From: Dielma sp000508965
GTDB lineage: Bacteria; Bacillota_I; Bacilli_A; Erysipelotrichales; Erysipelotrichaceae
Direction: 5' to 3'
Length of the DNA stretch: 64,000 bases
NCBI GenBank assembly: GCA_000508965.1
Contig: BAHV02000002.1
Location: forward strand, 194,503-258,502
The notes beneath the pieces were generated by a model, which searched no databases, was not told where the DNA came from, and saw nothing but the letters and a program-made list of their open reading frames with translations. This document shows, one piece after another, positions 50,674-58,665 of this stretch; within the stretch, counting starts at the first letter, position 1; each line of letters opens with the position of its first letter. The translations under genes and the position numbers were made by a program.

Positions 50674-51012
50674 ATGATCAGCAGTGATGTATTGCGTGGT
50701 TATAATGATACAATTGTGTTGGCTTGTCTGCTTGATAAAGATTCATACGGCTATGAAATCAATAAGCAGATCAGAGATCAATCAAGAGGGTACTATCATA
50801 TTAAAGAAACCACACTGTATTCAGTGTTTAACCGATTAGAAAAGCATGGCTTTATTACCTCCTATTTTGGTAATGAATCATTGGGAAAACGGCGGACTTA
50901 TTATCATATAACACCAAAGGGGTATGAATATTATTGCAGTAAATGCCAGGAATGGAAGGAAACTCAAGAACTGATTGACGCATTTGTCAGAGAAACGATC
51001 GAGGAGAAATAA
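50674..51012 (+). CDS. PadR-family transcriptional regulator
   Basis: 112 aa. Winged helix: LACLLDKDSYGYEINKQIRD, IKETTLYSVFNRLEKHGFIT, SYFGNESLGKRRTYYHITPK. The C-terminal helix is short, as in subfamily 2 PadR proteins that pair with small membrane proteins. The next gene is 1 bp after its stop codon and encodes such a protein. AGGAGGCGCT precedes the start. Confidence 0.93.
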   Translation: MISSDVLRGYNDTIVLACLLDKDSYGYEINKQIRDQSRGYYHIKETTLYSVFNRLEKHGFITSYFGNESLGKRRTYYHITPKGYEYYCSKCQEWKETQELIDAFVRETIEEK

Positions 51013-51013
51013 T

Positions 51014-51691
51014 ATGGAAAAAATTAGAGTATTTGTGGATAATGTATTTTCCGGTTTGCCTAAAACAAAAGAAGTAATCGACATGAAAAGAGATATTCTA
51101 AGTAATATGGAGGAACATTATCTTGAGTTAATTAAACAGGGGAAAGACGAGGATTCAGCGTTTGGTATTGTCGCTTCAGAGTTTGGCAGCATTGAAGATA
51201 TTCGCCGTGAGCTAAATCTTGATGAAATCTTATATAATGAAAGCAATTTACCAATCGATGAGGATAATCCGATGATATCCTATTTTCAGCGTAAATTCAG
51301 AAATGGCATCATTGCGGGTGTTGTCTGTTGTATCATTGGGGTATTTGGTACGGCTGTTATTTATGAAATTTTTTATTATAACTATTTGGTAGAAGCGATG
51401 CAGATCGCATGGTTCAGTGTATTTGTATGTATCGGTGTGATTTTATTTATCTACTGGGGAATGGAAAAAGACCGCTTTGAGAAAGGCTGCGCCAGTCTGA
51501 ATGGGATGGAAGCCTTTCAGGAAGCGCCGATGAAAAATAAAAAAATGAAGGGAATCATTAACGGTATATTATGGCAGTTAACCGTTTTGGTTTATTTGCT
51601 GATGGGTTTCTTTATGGGATTGTGGCATCCAGGGTGGATCATCTTTATCATATCAGCAATTATCAGCAGTGTTATCAATGCCTTCCTTTAA
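51014..51691 (+). CDS. PadR-linked membrane protein with N-terminal HAAS-like (DUF1700) domain
   Basis: 225 aa from ATG 51014 (GAGGAG before). Residues 1-80 are a soluble helical domain in which KEVIDMKRDILSNMEEHYLE and GIVASEFGSIEDIRRELN match the permease-prefix/HAAS pattern seen beside PadR regulators. Hydrophobic segments follow at about 98-117, 131-150 and 185-220. Such pairs are thought to sense envelope conditions. No ABC or other transport gene follows here, so the protein itself must be the output. Confidence 0.8.
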   Translation: MEKIRVFVDNVFSGLPKTKEVIDMKRDILSNMEEHYLELIKQGKDEDSAFGIVASEFGSIEDIRRELNLDEILYNESNLPIDEDNPMISYFQRKFRNGIIAGVVCCIIGVFGTAVIYEIFYYNYLVEAMQIAWFSVFVCIGVILFIYWGMEKDRFEKGCASLNGMEAFQEAPMKNKKMKGIINGILWQLTVLVYLLMGFFMGLWHPGWIIFIISAIISSVINAFL

Positions 51692-51767
51692 GCAGCTAAC
51701 GCCGCTTGTAGGCAGTCAATGCTTGTGCTAATATATACAAAAATACATTGAATGTGGAGGTAAGAAT

Positions 51768-52544
51768 ATGAATGAAATAGAAAAATGGTATGATGAAGTT
51801 TACGATGAATGGACACGGCTTGATCAGCATCGTGTTGAGTTTGATATTACAAAACGTTATCTTGATCATTACCTTAAAGGGGATAAGTTAAGAATTTTTG
51901 ATATTGGCGGCGGTCCGGGAAGATATTCTATCTATCTGGCGGAAAAAGGTCATCAGGTAACACTGCTTGATCTGTCTGGCAAAAACGTTGAGATAGCTAA
52001 AATCAAGGCGAAAGAAGCTGGTGTTGAACTTGAGGGTGCGGTTAAAGGCAATGCCTTGGATTTAAGTGAATTTGAAAGTGAAGCGTATGATGTTGTTTTA
52101 TTGATGGGACCGCTGTATCATTTGATTCATGAAGCAGACCGCCGCAAGTCGATAGAGAATGCATTGCGTCTGTTGAAAAAAGGCGGTTTGCTGATTGCTG
52201 CTTTTATATCGAATTATGCGCCGATTCAAGATGCATTATTGTATTGCAATGCTGATTTTGACACTAAGGAATTACTTGCTTATTTGGAAAATGGATTAAA
52301 TAAAGCTGAACAGGGCTTTACTACGGCTTATTTTACAGGGGTTGAAGAAGCTAAGGCACTGATGAATAGTTTTGGTTTAGAAGAGCTTGCTTTTGCGGGC
52401 ATCGAAAATATTCTTGGCAGCAAGGAAAGTGAAATCATGGCAAGTCCGCAGTATGCTAAATGGATTGATATCGCTTATGCACTGAGTCAGGATACTAAGG
52501 TTTATGGTACCAGTCAGCATTTTTTATACGTCGGCAAGAAATAG
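51768..52544 (+). CDS. Class I SAM-dependent methyltransferase
   Basis: 258 aa. Motif I FDIGGGPGRYSIYLAEKG near residue 44, the acidic motif VTLLDLSGKNVEIAK, and motif post-I YDVVLLMGPLYHL near residue 108. The N-terminus, EKWYDEVYDEWTRLDQHRVE, and the C-terminus resemble UbiE-like small-molecule methyltransferases. GGAGG precedes the start. It stands alone with no pathway neighbours, so the methyl acceptor is unknown. Confidence 0.9.
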   Translation: MNEIEKWYDEVYDEWTRLDQHRVEFDITKRYLDHYLKGDKLRIFDIGGGPGRYSIYLAEKGHQVTLLDLSGKNVEIAKIKAKEAGVELEGAVKGNALDLSEFESEAYDVVLLMGPLYHLIHEADRRKSIENALRLLKKGGLLIAAFISNYAPIQDALLYCNADFDTKELLAYLENGLNKAEQGFTTAYFTGVEEAKALMNSFGLEELAFAGIENILGSKESEIMASPQYAKWIDIAYALSQDTKVYGTSQHFLYVGKK

Positions 52545-52547
52545 AAG

Positions 52548-52585
52548 TTGCAAACTAGAGTAAACATGTTTAAACTATGTTTATA
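52548..52585 (+). promoter_or_regulatory. Promoter and palindromic operator of the LuxR/DUF2087 gene
   Basis: TTGCAA (52548-52553), 17 bp, TAAACT (52571-52576). A perfect palindrome TAAACATGTTTA (52561-52572) fills the spacer. TATGTTTAT, also found in the promoter at 53367, covers the start site (52576-52584). Confidence 0.65.
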
Positions 52586-52597
52586 GGAAGTGATACA

Positions 52598-53332
52598 ATG
52601 TTTGAAAAAATATATGATTACGCAGTATATGAAATAAAACGCGGATATGCTGAGGATGAAGAAGGATTCGTATGTCTATGCTGTCAGCAAAGGTTTTCAA
52701 AAGATGAAATTTATCCATGTGATAACCATTTTTATAAGGCAAATAAGGCAGTAATGGTGCATCTGAAACAAGTTCATCCTGACTATTTTGATTTATTGCT
52801 GGCGCATACGTGCCATGGCTGTACAGAGCGGCAAATTGAAATCCTAAAGTATATGAAGCAGGGGTATAAGGATAATGAGATTGCAAGGCTTACCGGTGTG
52901 GCGGCGGCTACCATTCGGCATCAGCGGTTTATTTTAAAAGAAAAGGCCAGACAGGCTAAAAGCTATCTGGCTGTTGCTGAATCTGTATTTGAACCTGATG
53001 AAAATGATCCTTATGTAAAGATTCATGAGGGTGCCAGAATGGTTGATGAACGTTATTGTGTCACTGAAGATGAGGAAGCAAAGGCCATGGCAAGTCTTTT
53101 TGTTTCAATGGAACCTTTAAAGCTGAAGCAGTGGCCGGCAAAGGATAAGAAGAAGATTATTGCTTTGCGAAGGATCTGTGAATGCTTTGAGAGAAATCAG
53201 GAGTATACAGAAAAAGAAGTCAATGCTGTTTTAAGAAATATATTTGATGATATCGCAAGTTTGCGCCGGGCATTGATTGAATATGGGTTTATGGCACGCA
53301 GTGAGGACTGCAGTAAATACTGGCGAACGTAA
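52598..53332 (+). CDS. LuxR-type HTH regulator with C-terminal DUF2087 domain
   Basis: 244 aa from ATG 52598 (AGGAAGTGA upstream). Residues 20-75 have a possible Cys/His metal site (CLCCQQRF, CDNHFYK, HLKQVHPDY, CHGC). Residues 75-125 are a LuxR-like HTH: CTERQIEILKYMKQGYKDNE and GVAAATIRHQRFILKEKA. Residues 165-244 are a DUF2087 domain: LKQWPAKDKKKIIALRRICE and YTEKEVNAVLRNIFDDIASL. DUF2087 occurs in regulators with few known ligands. The next gene encodes a DUF2087 domain alone. Probably binds the palindromes in both promoters (inference). Confidence 0.82.
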   Translation: MFEKIYDYAVYEIKRGYAEDEEGFVCLCCQQRFSKDEIYPCDNHFYKANKAVMVHLKQVHPDYFDLLLAHTCHGCTERQIEILKYMKQGYKDNEIARLTGVAAATIRHQRFILKEKARQAKSYLAVAESVFEPDENDPYVKIHEGARMVDERYCVTEDEEAKAMASLFVSMEPLKLKQWPAKDKKKIIALRRICECFERNQEYTEKEVNAVLRNIFDDIASLRRALIEYGFMARSEDCSKYWRT

Positions 53333-53335
53333 ATG

Positions 53336-53358
53336 AGTGTGGTTATTCCACACTTTTT
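53336..53358 (+). terminator. Terminator after the LuxR/DUF2087 gene
   Basis: AGTGTGG-TTATT-CCACACT perfect 7-bp stem, then TTTTATTTT. Confidence 0.9.
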
Positions 53359-53366
53359 ATTTTATG

Positions 53367-53409
53367 TTGACTTATAACATAAACAATATTAGAATATGTT
53401 TATGTTATA
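53367..53409 (+). promoter_or_regulatory. Promoter with perfect 12-bp inverted-repeat operator before the second DUF2087 gene
   Basis: TTGACT (53367-53372), 17 bp, TAGAAT (53390-53395). TATAACATAAAC (53373-53384) lies in the spacer and its exact complement GTTTATGTTATA (53398-53409) covers the start site. TATGTTTAT is shared with the promoter at 52548. Confidence 0.75.
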
Positions 53410-53429
53410 AATAAATAAGGAGACTGATT

Positions 53430-53687
53430 ATGAAAGAAAACGATGAATTGCGGATGTTTAAAAGCTTAATGCCTCTAAAATTGACTGCACTGCCTAAAAA
53501 GAAAGAGCTGCGTCAAATTACTCTGCAAAGAATTGCTGAATGTTTTACGGCATCGAGGGAATATACAGAGCAGGAGGTTAATGAAATCCTAATGGGTGTT
53601 TATGAGGATTATGTTTATCTTCGCAGGGAGCTGGTGGAACATCAATATTTGAAGAGGACATCAGATGGCTGCCGATATTGGAAGTGA
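53430..53687 (+). CDS. Stand-alone DUF2087 protein
   Basis: 85 aa consisting only of the DUF2087 domain: LMPLKLTALPKKKELRQITL and YTEQEVNEILMGVYEDYVYL, ending RTSDGCRYWK. It is clearly homologous to residues 160-244 of the regulator just upstream (about half of the positions match by eye, with the Y-T-E-x-E-V-N and R-Y-W ends shared) but has no DNA-binding part. It may be a partner that modifies the full-length regulator. Its 3' end overlaps the MFS gene by 23 bp, so they are cotranscribed. Ribosome binding site AAGGAG. Confidence 0.85.
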   Translation: MKENDELRMFKSLMPLKLTALPKKKELRQITLQRIAECFTASREYTEQEVNEILMGVYEDYVYLRRELVEHQYLKRTSDGCRYWK

Positions 53688-54870
53688 TTTAAAGCGGGCG
53701 CTGCTTGGGCGGGCAGTGTCAATGCTGGGGAATGGCATGCAGAGTATCGCGCTGCCATTGATGTTTCTGAAACTGACGGATTCACTGTCGGTGAGCGGCA
53801 CACTGTTTGCGTTCATGCAATGCCCGGCTGTTCTGCTTGCTCCCTGGCTTGGTCTGAAGCTTGAAAGTTTAAATAAAAAGTATTGCATGGTAGCTCTTGA
53901 CATAGCACAGGCAGGACTGCATGGTTTACTTTTAATTCTCGTGCTGAATCATGCTGAACTATGGCTGATGGCATCCCTGCTGGCGGTCAGTGCGGTTTTG
54001 TCACAAGCCTTTAATATCAGTACCAGTGTGCTGCTGAGCGAATTAAGTAATGAAGCAAACCGGCAGCAGATGAATGGGTTAAAGGGGATTGTTGATAATG
54101 GTGTGGCTTTGGCGGCACCATTATTCGGAACGCTTGTCTACACAGGTTTAGGCTTTGAGGCTATTGTGCTGCTGAATATCGTTAGTTTTGGTTTGTCAGG
54201 GTTAATGGAATGTTTCATCAAATTAGAACAAAAGCCGGCTGACATTCAGCAGCGGAATAAGAATTATCGGGAATTAATCCCCTTTTTCAAGAAAAAGCCT
54301 CTTGTTCTTCGCTTATTTTTAATAACCGGCTGTTTGAATCTGTTTTTTGCTCCGCACGAGGAAATCTTTTATCCGGCAGTGCTGATTAAAAATTATCGCT
54401 ATTCAGAGACGGTGTATGGATTAGCCAATCTGCTTTTTGTGGCAGGTATGCTGCTGACATCTTTTATTATTTATCGATCCAATAAAGGCTTGTTCAGTCT
54501 GAAGACAAATCTGCTGCTGAATAGTACGCTGCTTGGATGCCTTGGCTTCAGCTCACTGATCGGTATCAACTCAGCAATTTATTTTATGATCTTTATGATA
54601 GTGATGATTTTCAGCGGTTCACTGACATCAATGATTAACATTCCTTTGATTTCTTATTTTCAAAATGAAGTGGATGTGACTATACAAAGCCGATTCTTTG
54701 CTCTGCAAAGCTTTACATCTTCATGCCTGATTCCGCTGGGGATTTTTCTGGCCGGGCAGTTAAGCGAGAACAGCTCCGGCGGTTTTATCATGGGAATGTT
54801 TAATTGCTGCATCCTCATTCTTGTTTATTTACTTATGAGAGGGTACAATATAGAAAACAATCAGAGGTGA
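53665..54870 (+). CDS. MFS transporter
   Basis: 401 aa with 11-12 membrane segments. Typical 12-TM exporter layout: GRAVSMLGNGMQSIALPLMF (segment 1), WLGLKLESLNKKYCMVALDI (loop 2-3 with a weak version of motif A), and a central loop near residue 195. It resembles macrolide-efflux-like MFS_3 proteins. AGAGGA lies 6 bp before ATG 53665, inside the DUF2087 gene. Substrate unknown; the operator before the DUF2087 gene would control it. Confidence 0.88.
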   Translation: MAADIGSDLKRALLGRAVSMLGNGMQSIALPLMFLKLTDSLSVSGTLFAFMQCPAVLLAPWLGLKLESLNKKYCMVALDIAQAGLHGLLLILVLNHAELWLMASLLAVSAVLSQAFNISTSVLLSELSNEANRQQMNGLKGIVDNGVALAAPLFGTLVYTGLGFEAIVLLNIVSFGLSGLMECFIKLEQKPADIQQRNKNYRELIPFFKKKPLVLRLFLITGCLNLFFAPHEEIFYPAVLIKNYRYSETVYGLANLLFVAGMLLTSFIIYRSNKGLFSLKTNLLLNSTLLGCLGFSSLIGINSAIYFMIFMIVMIFSGSLTSMINIPLISYFQNEVDVTIQSRFFALQSFTSSCLIPLGIFLAGQLSENSSGGFIMGMFNCCILILVYLLMRGYNIENNQR

Positions 54871-54875
54871 TAGGA

Positions 54876-55580
54876 ATGAGTACGTATGTAATCAGTGATC
54901 TGCATGGTCAGCTGGAGCTGTTTAATCAGATGCTGGATAAAATAGATTTTAAAGAAACGGACCATTTATATATGCTTGGGGATGCTGTGGATCGCGGCCC
55001 GGACGGAATTTTATTGTTGAAAAAGGTTATGGGAATGAAGAATTGCACTTTTATTTTAGGTAATCATGAAAAGATGCTTCTGGATCATTATACAGATACA
55101 GATGTGGATCATGAAACTGCTTTAAAACGATGGCTGCGTAATGGCTGTGAACCAACGATGAGGGGCTATGAGGCATTAAGCGATAAGGAAAGGGAAGCTG
55201 TGATTTATTTTCTTAAACAGGCACCGCTGCAGCTGATTCTCGACGTAAATGGTAAAATGTTCTGTTTAGTGCATGGGGCTCCATGTTATGAAAATCAAGA
55301 GGATTATGATCCGGCTAAGCATTTAGGTCATTCATGGCGTGACGTTTTTGTATGGACGCGTATCGGTGCTGATGAAACTTTTGAGGGCCCGCATGTAATT
55401 ATCGGACATACACCAACGGCAGCTTATCAGCCGGATAAACCCTGCAGAATTTGGCATGGCAAGAATGTGAGCGATATTGACTGCGGATGTGCGATGCTGG
55501 ATATGGGCGGGCAGCTGGGGTGTATGCGGCTGGAGGATATGGCGGAATTCTATATAGCACCCAAGAGAATCGATCATTAA
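54876..55580 (+). CDS. Metallophosphoesterase, PrpE/ApaH-like
   Basis: 234 aa from ATG 54876 (GAGGTGATAG upstream). Metal and active-site motifs in order: ISDLHGQLE (Asp-x-His), LGDAVDRGPDG (Gly-Asp-x-x-Asp-Arg), LGNHEKMLLD (Gly-Asn-His-Glu), LVHGAPCY and VIIGHTPTAAY (later His residues). The pattern is that of bacterial Ser/Thr phosphatases and Ap4A hydrolases. It follows the MFS gene by 5 bp and is followed 8 bp on by a GT2 gene. Substrate unknown. Confidence 0.92.
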   Translation: MSTYVISDLHGQLELFNQMLDKIDFKETDHLYMLGDAVDRGPDGILLLKKVMGMKNCTFILGNHEKMLLDHYTDTDVDHETALKRWLRNGCEPTMRGYEALSDKEREAVIYFLKQAPLQLILDVNGKMFCLVHGAPCYENQEDYDPAKHLGHSWRDVFVWTRIGADETFEGPHVIIGHTPTAAYQPDKPCRIWHGKNVSDIDCGCAMLDMGGQLGCMRLEDMAEFYIAPKRIDH

Positions 55581-55588
55581 GGTTAAAG

Positions 55589-56572
55589 ATGAAAGAAAAT
55601 ACAGTAAGTATCATTGTACCGGTATATAACCGTGAAAAAATTATCGCCCGATGTCTGCAGTCTCTGCAGGCTCAAACCTATAAGCAATTAGAAATCATTG
55701 TTGTTGATGATGGCAGTCAGGATCAATCGGCTGAAACATGCATGGCACTGGCTGCGAAAGATTCACGAATTAAAGTTATAAAGCAGACAAATAGCGGGGT
55801 GTCATCGGCCAGAAACAGAGGCATCAAGGAAGCAGCAGGTGAATATATTATGTTTCTTGATTCAGATGATGAATATGAAGCGGATACAATAGCCGCCATG
55901 ATGGAATACGCGGCTGAAAATACACTTTGTATCTGTGGAATGCGGTGCATCGATCAACATGGCAAAACCAAAGATTATGTCTATGGTCAAACACCGGTAA
56001 GCTATTATGATTCAGAATATTACTTTGAAATGGATCGCCGGCGATTGTTTTATTCTGTCTGTAATAAATTATATATTAAAGAGAAAATTATAAAGAATGG
56101 CTTATTTTTTGATGAAAGTATCCATTATACGGAAGATTTTATATTCAATTTACATTATTATCAGCATATAGATCGAGTTATGTTAATCAATAAGCCTTAC
56201 TACCATTACATTGATTGTGATCAAAATTCATTGTCTAAGGATAATCGACAGAACTTTTTAAAGGGGACGCTTGCAAATAATCAAACTGTTATTGAGTATT
56301 TGAATGCTAATCCCCAAATCCCTGAAGTTTTAAAAGCACGTTGCTATCATAATTTTTTAGTGAATATTCTATGCTATCTTGATCGCAGCAATTCGTTTTT
56401 TAAGGTTGGTCGAAAGGCGGCATCCGCATTAATTTCGGACGCGATGAAGGATATGGAAAGCCTGTTGCCTTATGCGAATCATAAGACACGCATTGAATAT
56501 TGGCTGCTTAAACATAAACTGTTTCTAACTGACAGAATTATACGCGCAATCTATTTTAAATGGTTCGCTTAA
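55589..56572 (+). CDS. GT2-family glycosyltransferase
   Basis: 327 aa. GT-A fold: SIIVPVYNREKIIARCLQSL (residues 7-26), IVVDDGSQDQS near 38, NSGVSSARNRGI near 70 and the metal-binding DSDDEYEAD near 88. The C-terminal half is less conserved, with MDRRRLFYSVCNKLYIKEKI and HYTEDFIFNLHYYQ typical of capsule and teichoic acid side-chain transferases. It has no membrane segment. Last gene of the DUF2087-MFS-phosphatase transcript, before a terminator. Acceptor unknown. No strong ribosome binding site is seen ahead of ATG 55589. Confidence 0.9.
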   Translation: MKENTVSIIVPVYNREKIIARCLQSLQAQTYKQLEIIVVDDGSQDQSAETCMALAAKDSRIKVIKQTNSGVSSARNRGIKEAAGEYIMFLDSDDEYEADTIAAMMEYAAENTLCICGMRCIDQHGKTKDYVYGQTPVSYYDSEYYFEMDRRRLFYSVCNKLYIKEKIIKNGLFFDESIHYTEDFIFNLHYYQHIDRVMLINKPYYHYIDCDQNSLSKDNRQNFLKGTLANNQTVIEYLNANPQIPEVLKARCYHNFLVNILCYLDRSNSFFKVGRKAASALISDAMKDMESLLPYANHKTRIEYWLLKHKLFLTDRIIRAIYFKWFA

Positions 56573-56580
56573 TCAATGCG

Positions 56581-56624
56581 ACAGCTCCTTTAGGTGTGAA
56601 ATCTGAAAGTGAGCTGTTATTTTT
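56581..56624 (+). terminator. Terminator after the GT2 gene
   Basis: ACAGCTC (56581-56587) pairs with GAGCTGT (56611-56617), 23-base loop, followed by TATTTTTTA. Confidence 0.7.
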
Positions 56625-56691
56625 TAATTGAAACCATGGTAAAATCAATACAAATTGTACTATAATAGTAGGAAGTTGAGGAGTTGGTAAA

Positions 56692-58554
56692 ATGGTTGAT
56701 GTAATCGTACTGGGCGGCGGTCATGCTGGGGTTGAAGCGGCGTTGGCGGCAGCCCGTTTAAATAAAGAAACAATCTTATTCACTATGCATATCGATATGA
56801 TTGCCGCTATGCCGTGCAATCCAAGTGTCGGCGGTCCGGCAAAAGGTATTGTTGTACGTGAAATTGATGCCTTAGGCGGTGAAATGGGCAGAGCTGCTGA
56901 TGCTACCGCGCTGCAGTTTAAAATGCTGAATACTACAAAGGGCCCCGGCGTTCAGTGTCTGCGGGTACAAAGTGATAAAATCGCTTATAAAAAATATATG
57001 CAGAATGTGGTTTTGAATACTAAAAATCTGCAGGTGCGGGAAGCTATTGTTGAGGAAGTATTAATTCAAGACGGCAAAGCAGTCGGCGTAAGATTAAACA
57101 GCGGTGAAACTGTTCTTTGCAGGGCACTGATCATTACCAGCGGTACATTTATGAGCTCCTTAGTTATGGTTGGGCATACGGCAACACCAAGCGGACCGGA
57201 TGATGAACCAACGACAGAAAAGCTTTCGGAGAGTTTAAGAATGGCTGGTTTAAGAACATTCCGTTTAAAAACAGGGACACCGGCCAGAGTTTATACTGAC
57301 AGCATTGACTTTTCAAAGACAGAGCTGCAGCCGGGAACTGATGAATTTGTCTGCTTTTCGGCCGATACTAAACGTGAGGATGTGCGTCCTTTTGAGAAGC
57401 AGCATGTCTGCTATTTAACATATACGGCTTTGCAAACACATAAAATTATTAATGATAACTTGAAAGAATCGGCCATGTATTCAGGCTTGGTTAAGGGTGT
57501 TGGACCTAGATACTGCCCTTCAATCGAAGATAAATTGGTACGCTTTGCTGATAAGGAAAGACATCAGATATTTTTAGAGCCTGAATCGGAATCATTGGAC
57601 ACTACTTATGTTCAGGGGTTCTCTACATCAATGCCGCATCATATTCAGGATCAAATGCTGCATTCACTGCCGGGGCTTGAAAACTGCCGGATTAAGAAAT
57701 ATGCCTATGCAATAGAATATGATGCTATTGATCCGCTGCAATTAAAGCCTACACTGGAATTAATTGCTGTTGAAAATCTGTTTACAGCTGGTCAGATCAA
57801 CGGTACCAGCGGCTATGAGGAAGCAGCGGCACAGGGATTGATGGCAGGAATCAATGCCAGTTTAAAGCTTGATGGCAAAGAAGGCTTGATCCTGCATCGA
57901 GATGAAGCTTACATCGGGGTAATGATTGACGATCTGGTTACGAAAGGCACACAGGAGCCTTATCGGCTCTTGACATCAAGAGCTGAATATCGATTGCTTT
58001 TGCGCCATGACAACGCTGATATGCGGCTGACTGAAAAGGGCTATGAAATCGGCTTGATCTCGCAGGATCGTTATGATCGTTTTAAAAAGAAGATAAGTGA
58101 TATAGAAGCAGGTGCAAAGGCACTTTCAGCGATTCGCTTCACCTCTAGATCAGAGGTAGCTGCCTATCTTGAAAAACTTGGCTTTGACCCGCTGACTGAA
58201 GGAATCAGCGCATTAGAACTGCTGAAACGTCCGGGTGTGACAATCGCTGAATTAAAACCGTATACGCATCTGGAGATTTCCGCAGAAGCAGCCCGTCAGA
58301 TTGAAATTGAGGTTAAATATGAAGGTTATATTCGCAAGGCTCGTAAAGAAGCGGATAAACTAAAGGCGATGGAAAATCTGAAACTGACTGGGATTAATTA
58401 TGATGAGGTAGAAAATTTATCTCTTGAAGGCCGTCAGAAGCTAAAGGCGATTCAGCCGGCAAGCGTAGGCCAGGCTTCTCGAATATCCGGAGTCAACCCT
58501 GCGGACATAGCTGTTTTAGCTATTCATCTTGAACAGCGCAAGCGTCAGAATTAG
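56692..58554 (+). CDS. mnmG: tRNA uridine-34 carboxymethylaminomethyl modification enzyme subunit
   Basis: 620 aa, full length. With MnmE it makes cmnm5U34 in tRNAs. FAD-binding motif VIVLGGGHAGVEAALAAARL (residues 4-23), PCNPSVGGPAKGIVVREIDA, and TLRGTTxxGG-like later motifs including AGQINGTSGYEEAAAQGLMA. The C-terminal helical domain that binds MnmE ends with ISGVNPADIAVLAIHLEQRK. In many Bacillota mnmE-mnmG-rsmG-noc-parAB form one block; here mnmG is 15 kb from parB, and mnmE is not in the window. AGGAGTTGGTAA lies upstream of ATG 56692. Confidence 0.97.
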   Translation: MVDVIVLGGGHAGVEAALAAARLNKETILFTMHIDMIAAMPCNPSVGGPAKGIVVREIDALGGEMGRAADATALQFKMLNTTKGPGVQCLRVQSDKIAYKKYMQNVVLNTKNLQVREAIVEEVLIQDGKAVGVRLNSGETVLCRALIITSGTFMSSLVMVGHTATPSGPDDEPTTEKLSESLRMAGLRTFRLKTGTPARVYTDSIDFSKTELQPGTDEFVCFSADTKREDVRPFEKQHVCYLTYTALQTHKIINDNLKESAMYSGLVKGVGPRYCPSIEDKLVRFADKERHQIFLEPESESLDTTYVQGFSTSMPHHIQDQMLHSLPGLENCRIKKYAYAIEYDAIDPLQLKPTLELIAVENLFTAGQINGTSGYEEAAAQGLMAGINASLKLDGKEGLILHRDEAYIGVMIDDLVTKGTQEPYRLLTSRAEYRLLLRHDNADMRLTEKGYEIGLISQDRYDRFKKKISDIEAGAKALSAIRFTSRSEVAAYLEKLGFDPLTEGISALELLKRPGVTIAELKPYTHLEISAEAARQIEIEVKYEGYIRKARKEADKLKAMENLKLTGINYDEVENLSLEGRQKLKAIQPASVGQASRISGVNPADIAVLAIHLEQRKRQN

Positions 58555-58617
58555 TAAAGTCAGGTGTAATTGACATTCATGTGTAAGAAGTATATGATGA
58601 AGCATATAGGAGAGAGA

Positions 58618-58665
58618 ATGATGCAAGCTTATAATTTCAAAAGTCTGGAAGGTGCCTATGATTAA
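58618..58665 (+). CDS. Leader peptide ORF overlapping the HAD phosphatase start
   Basis: Fifteen codons, MMQAYNFKSLEGAYD, with the strongest ribosome binding site in this gap (AGGAGAGAG, 58608-58616). Its stop TAA (58663-58665) lies just inside the ATG of the next gene (58658), so ribosomes ending here could restart on the phosphatase. It is too short for an ordinary gene; a role in coupling or attenuation is inference. Confidence 0.5.
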   Translation: MMQAYNFKSLEGAYD

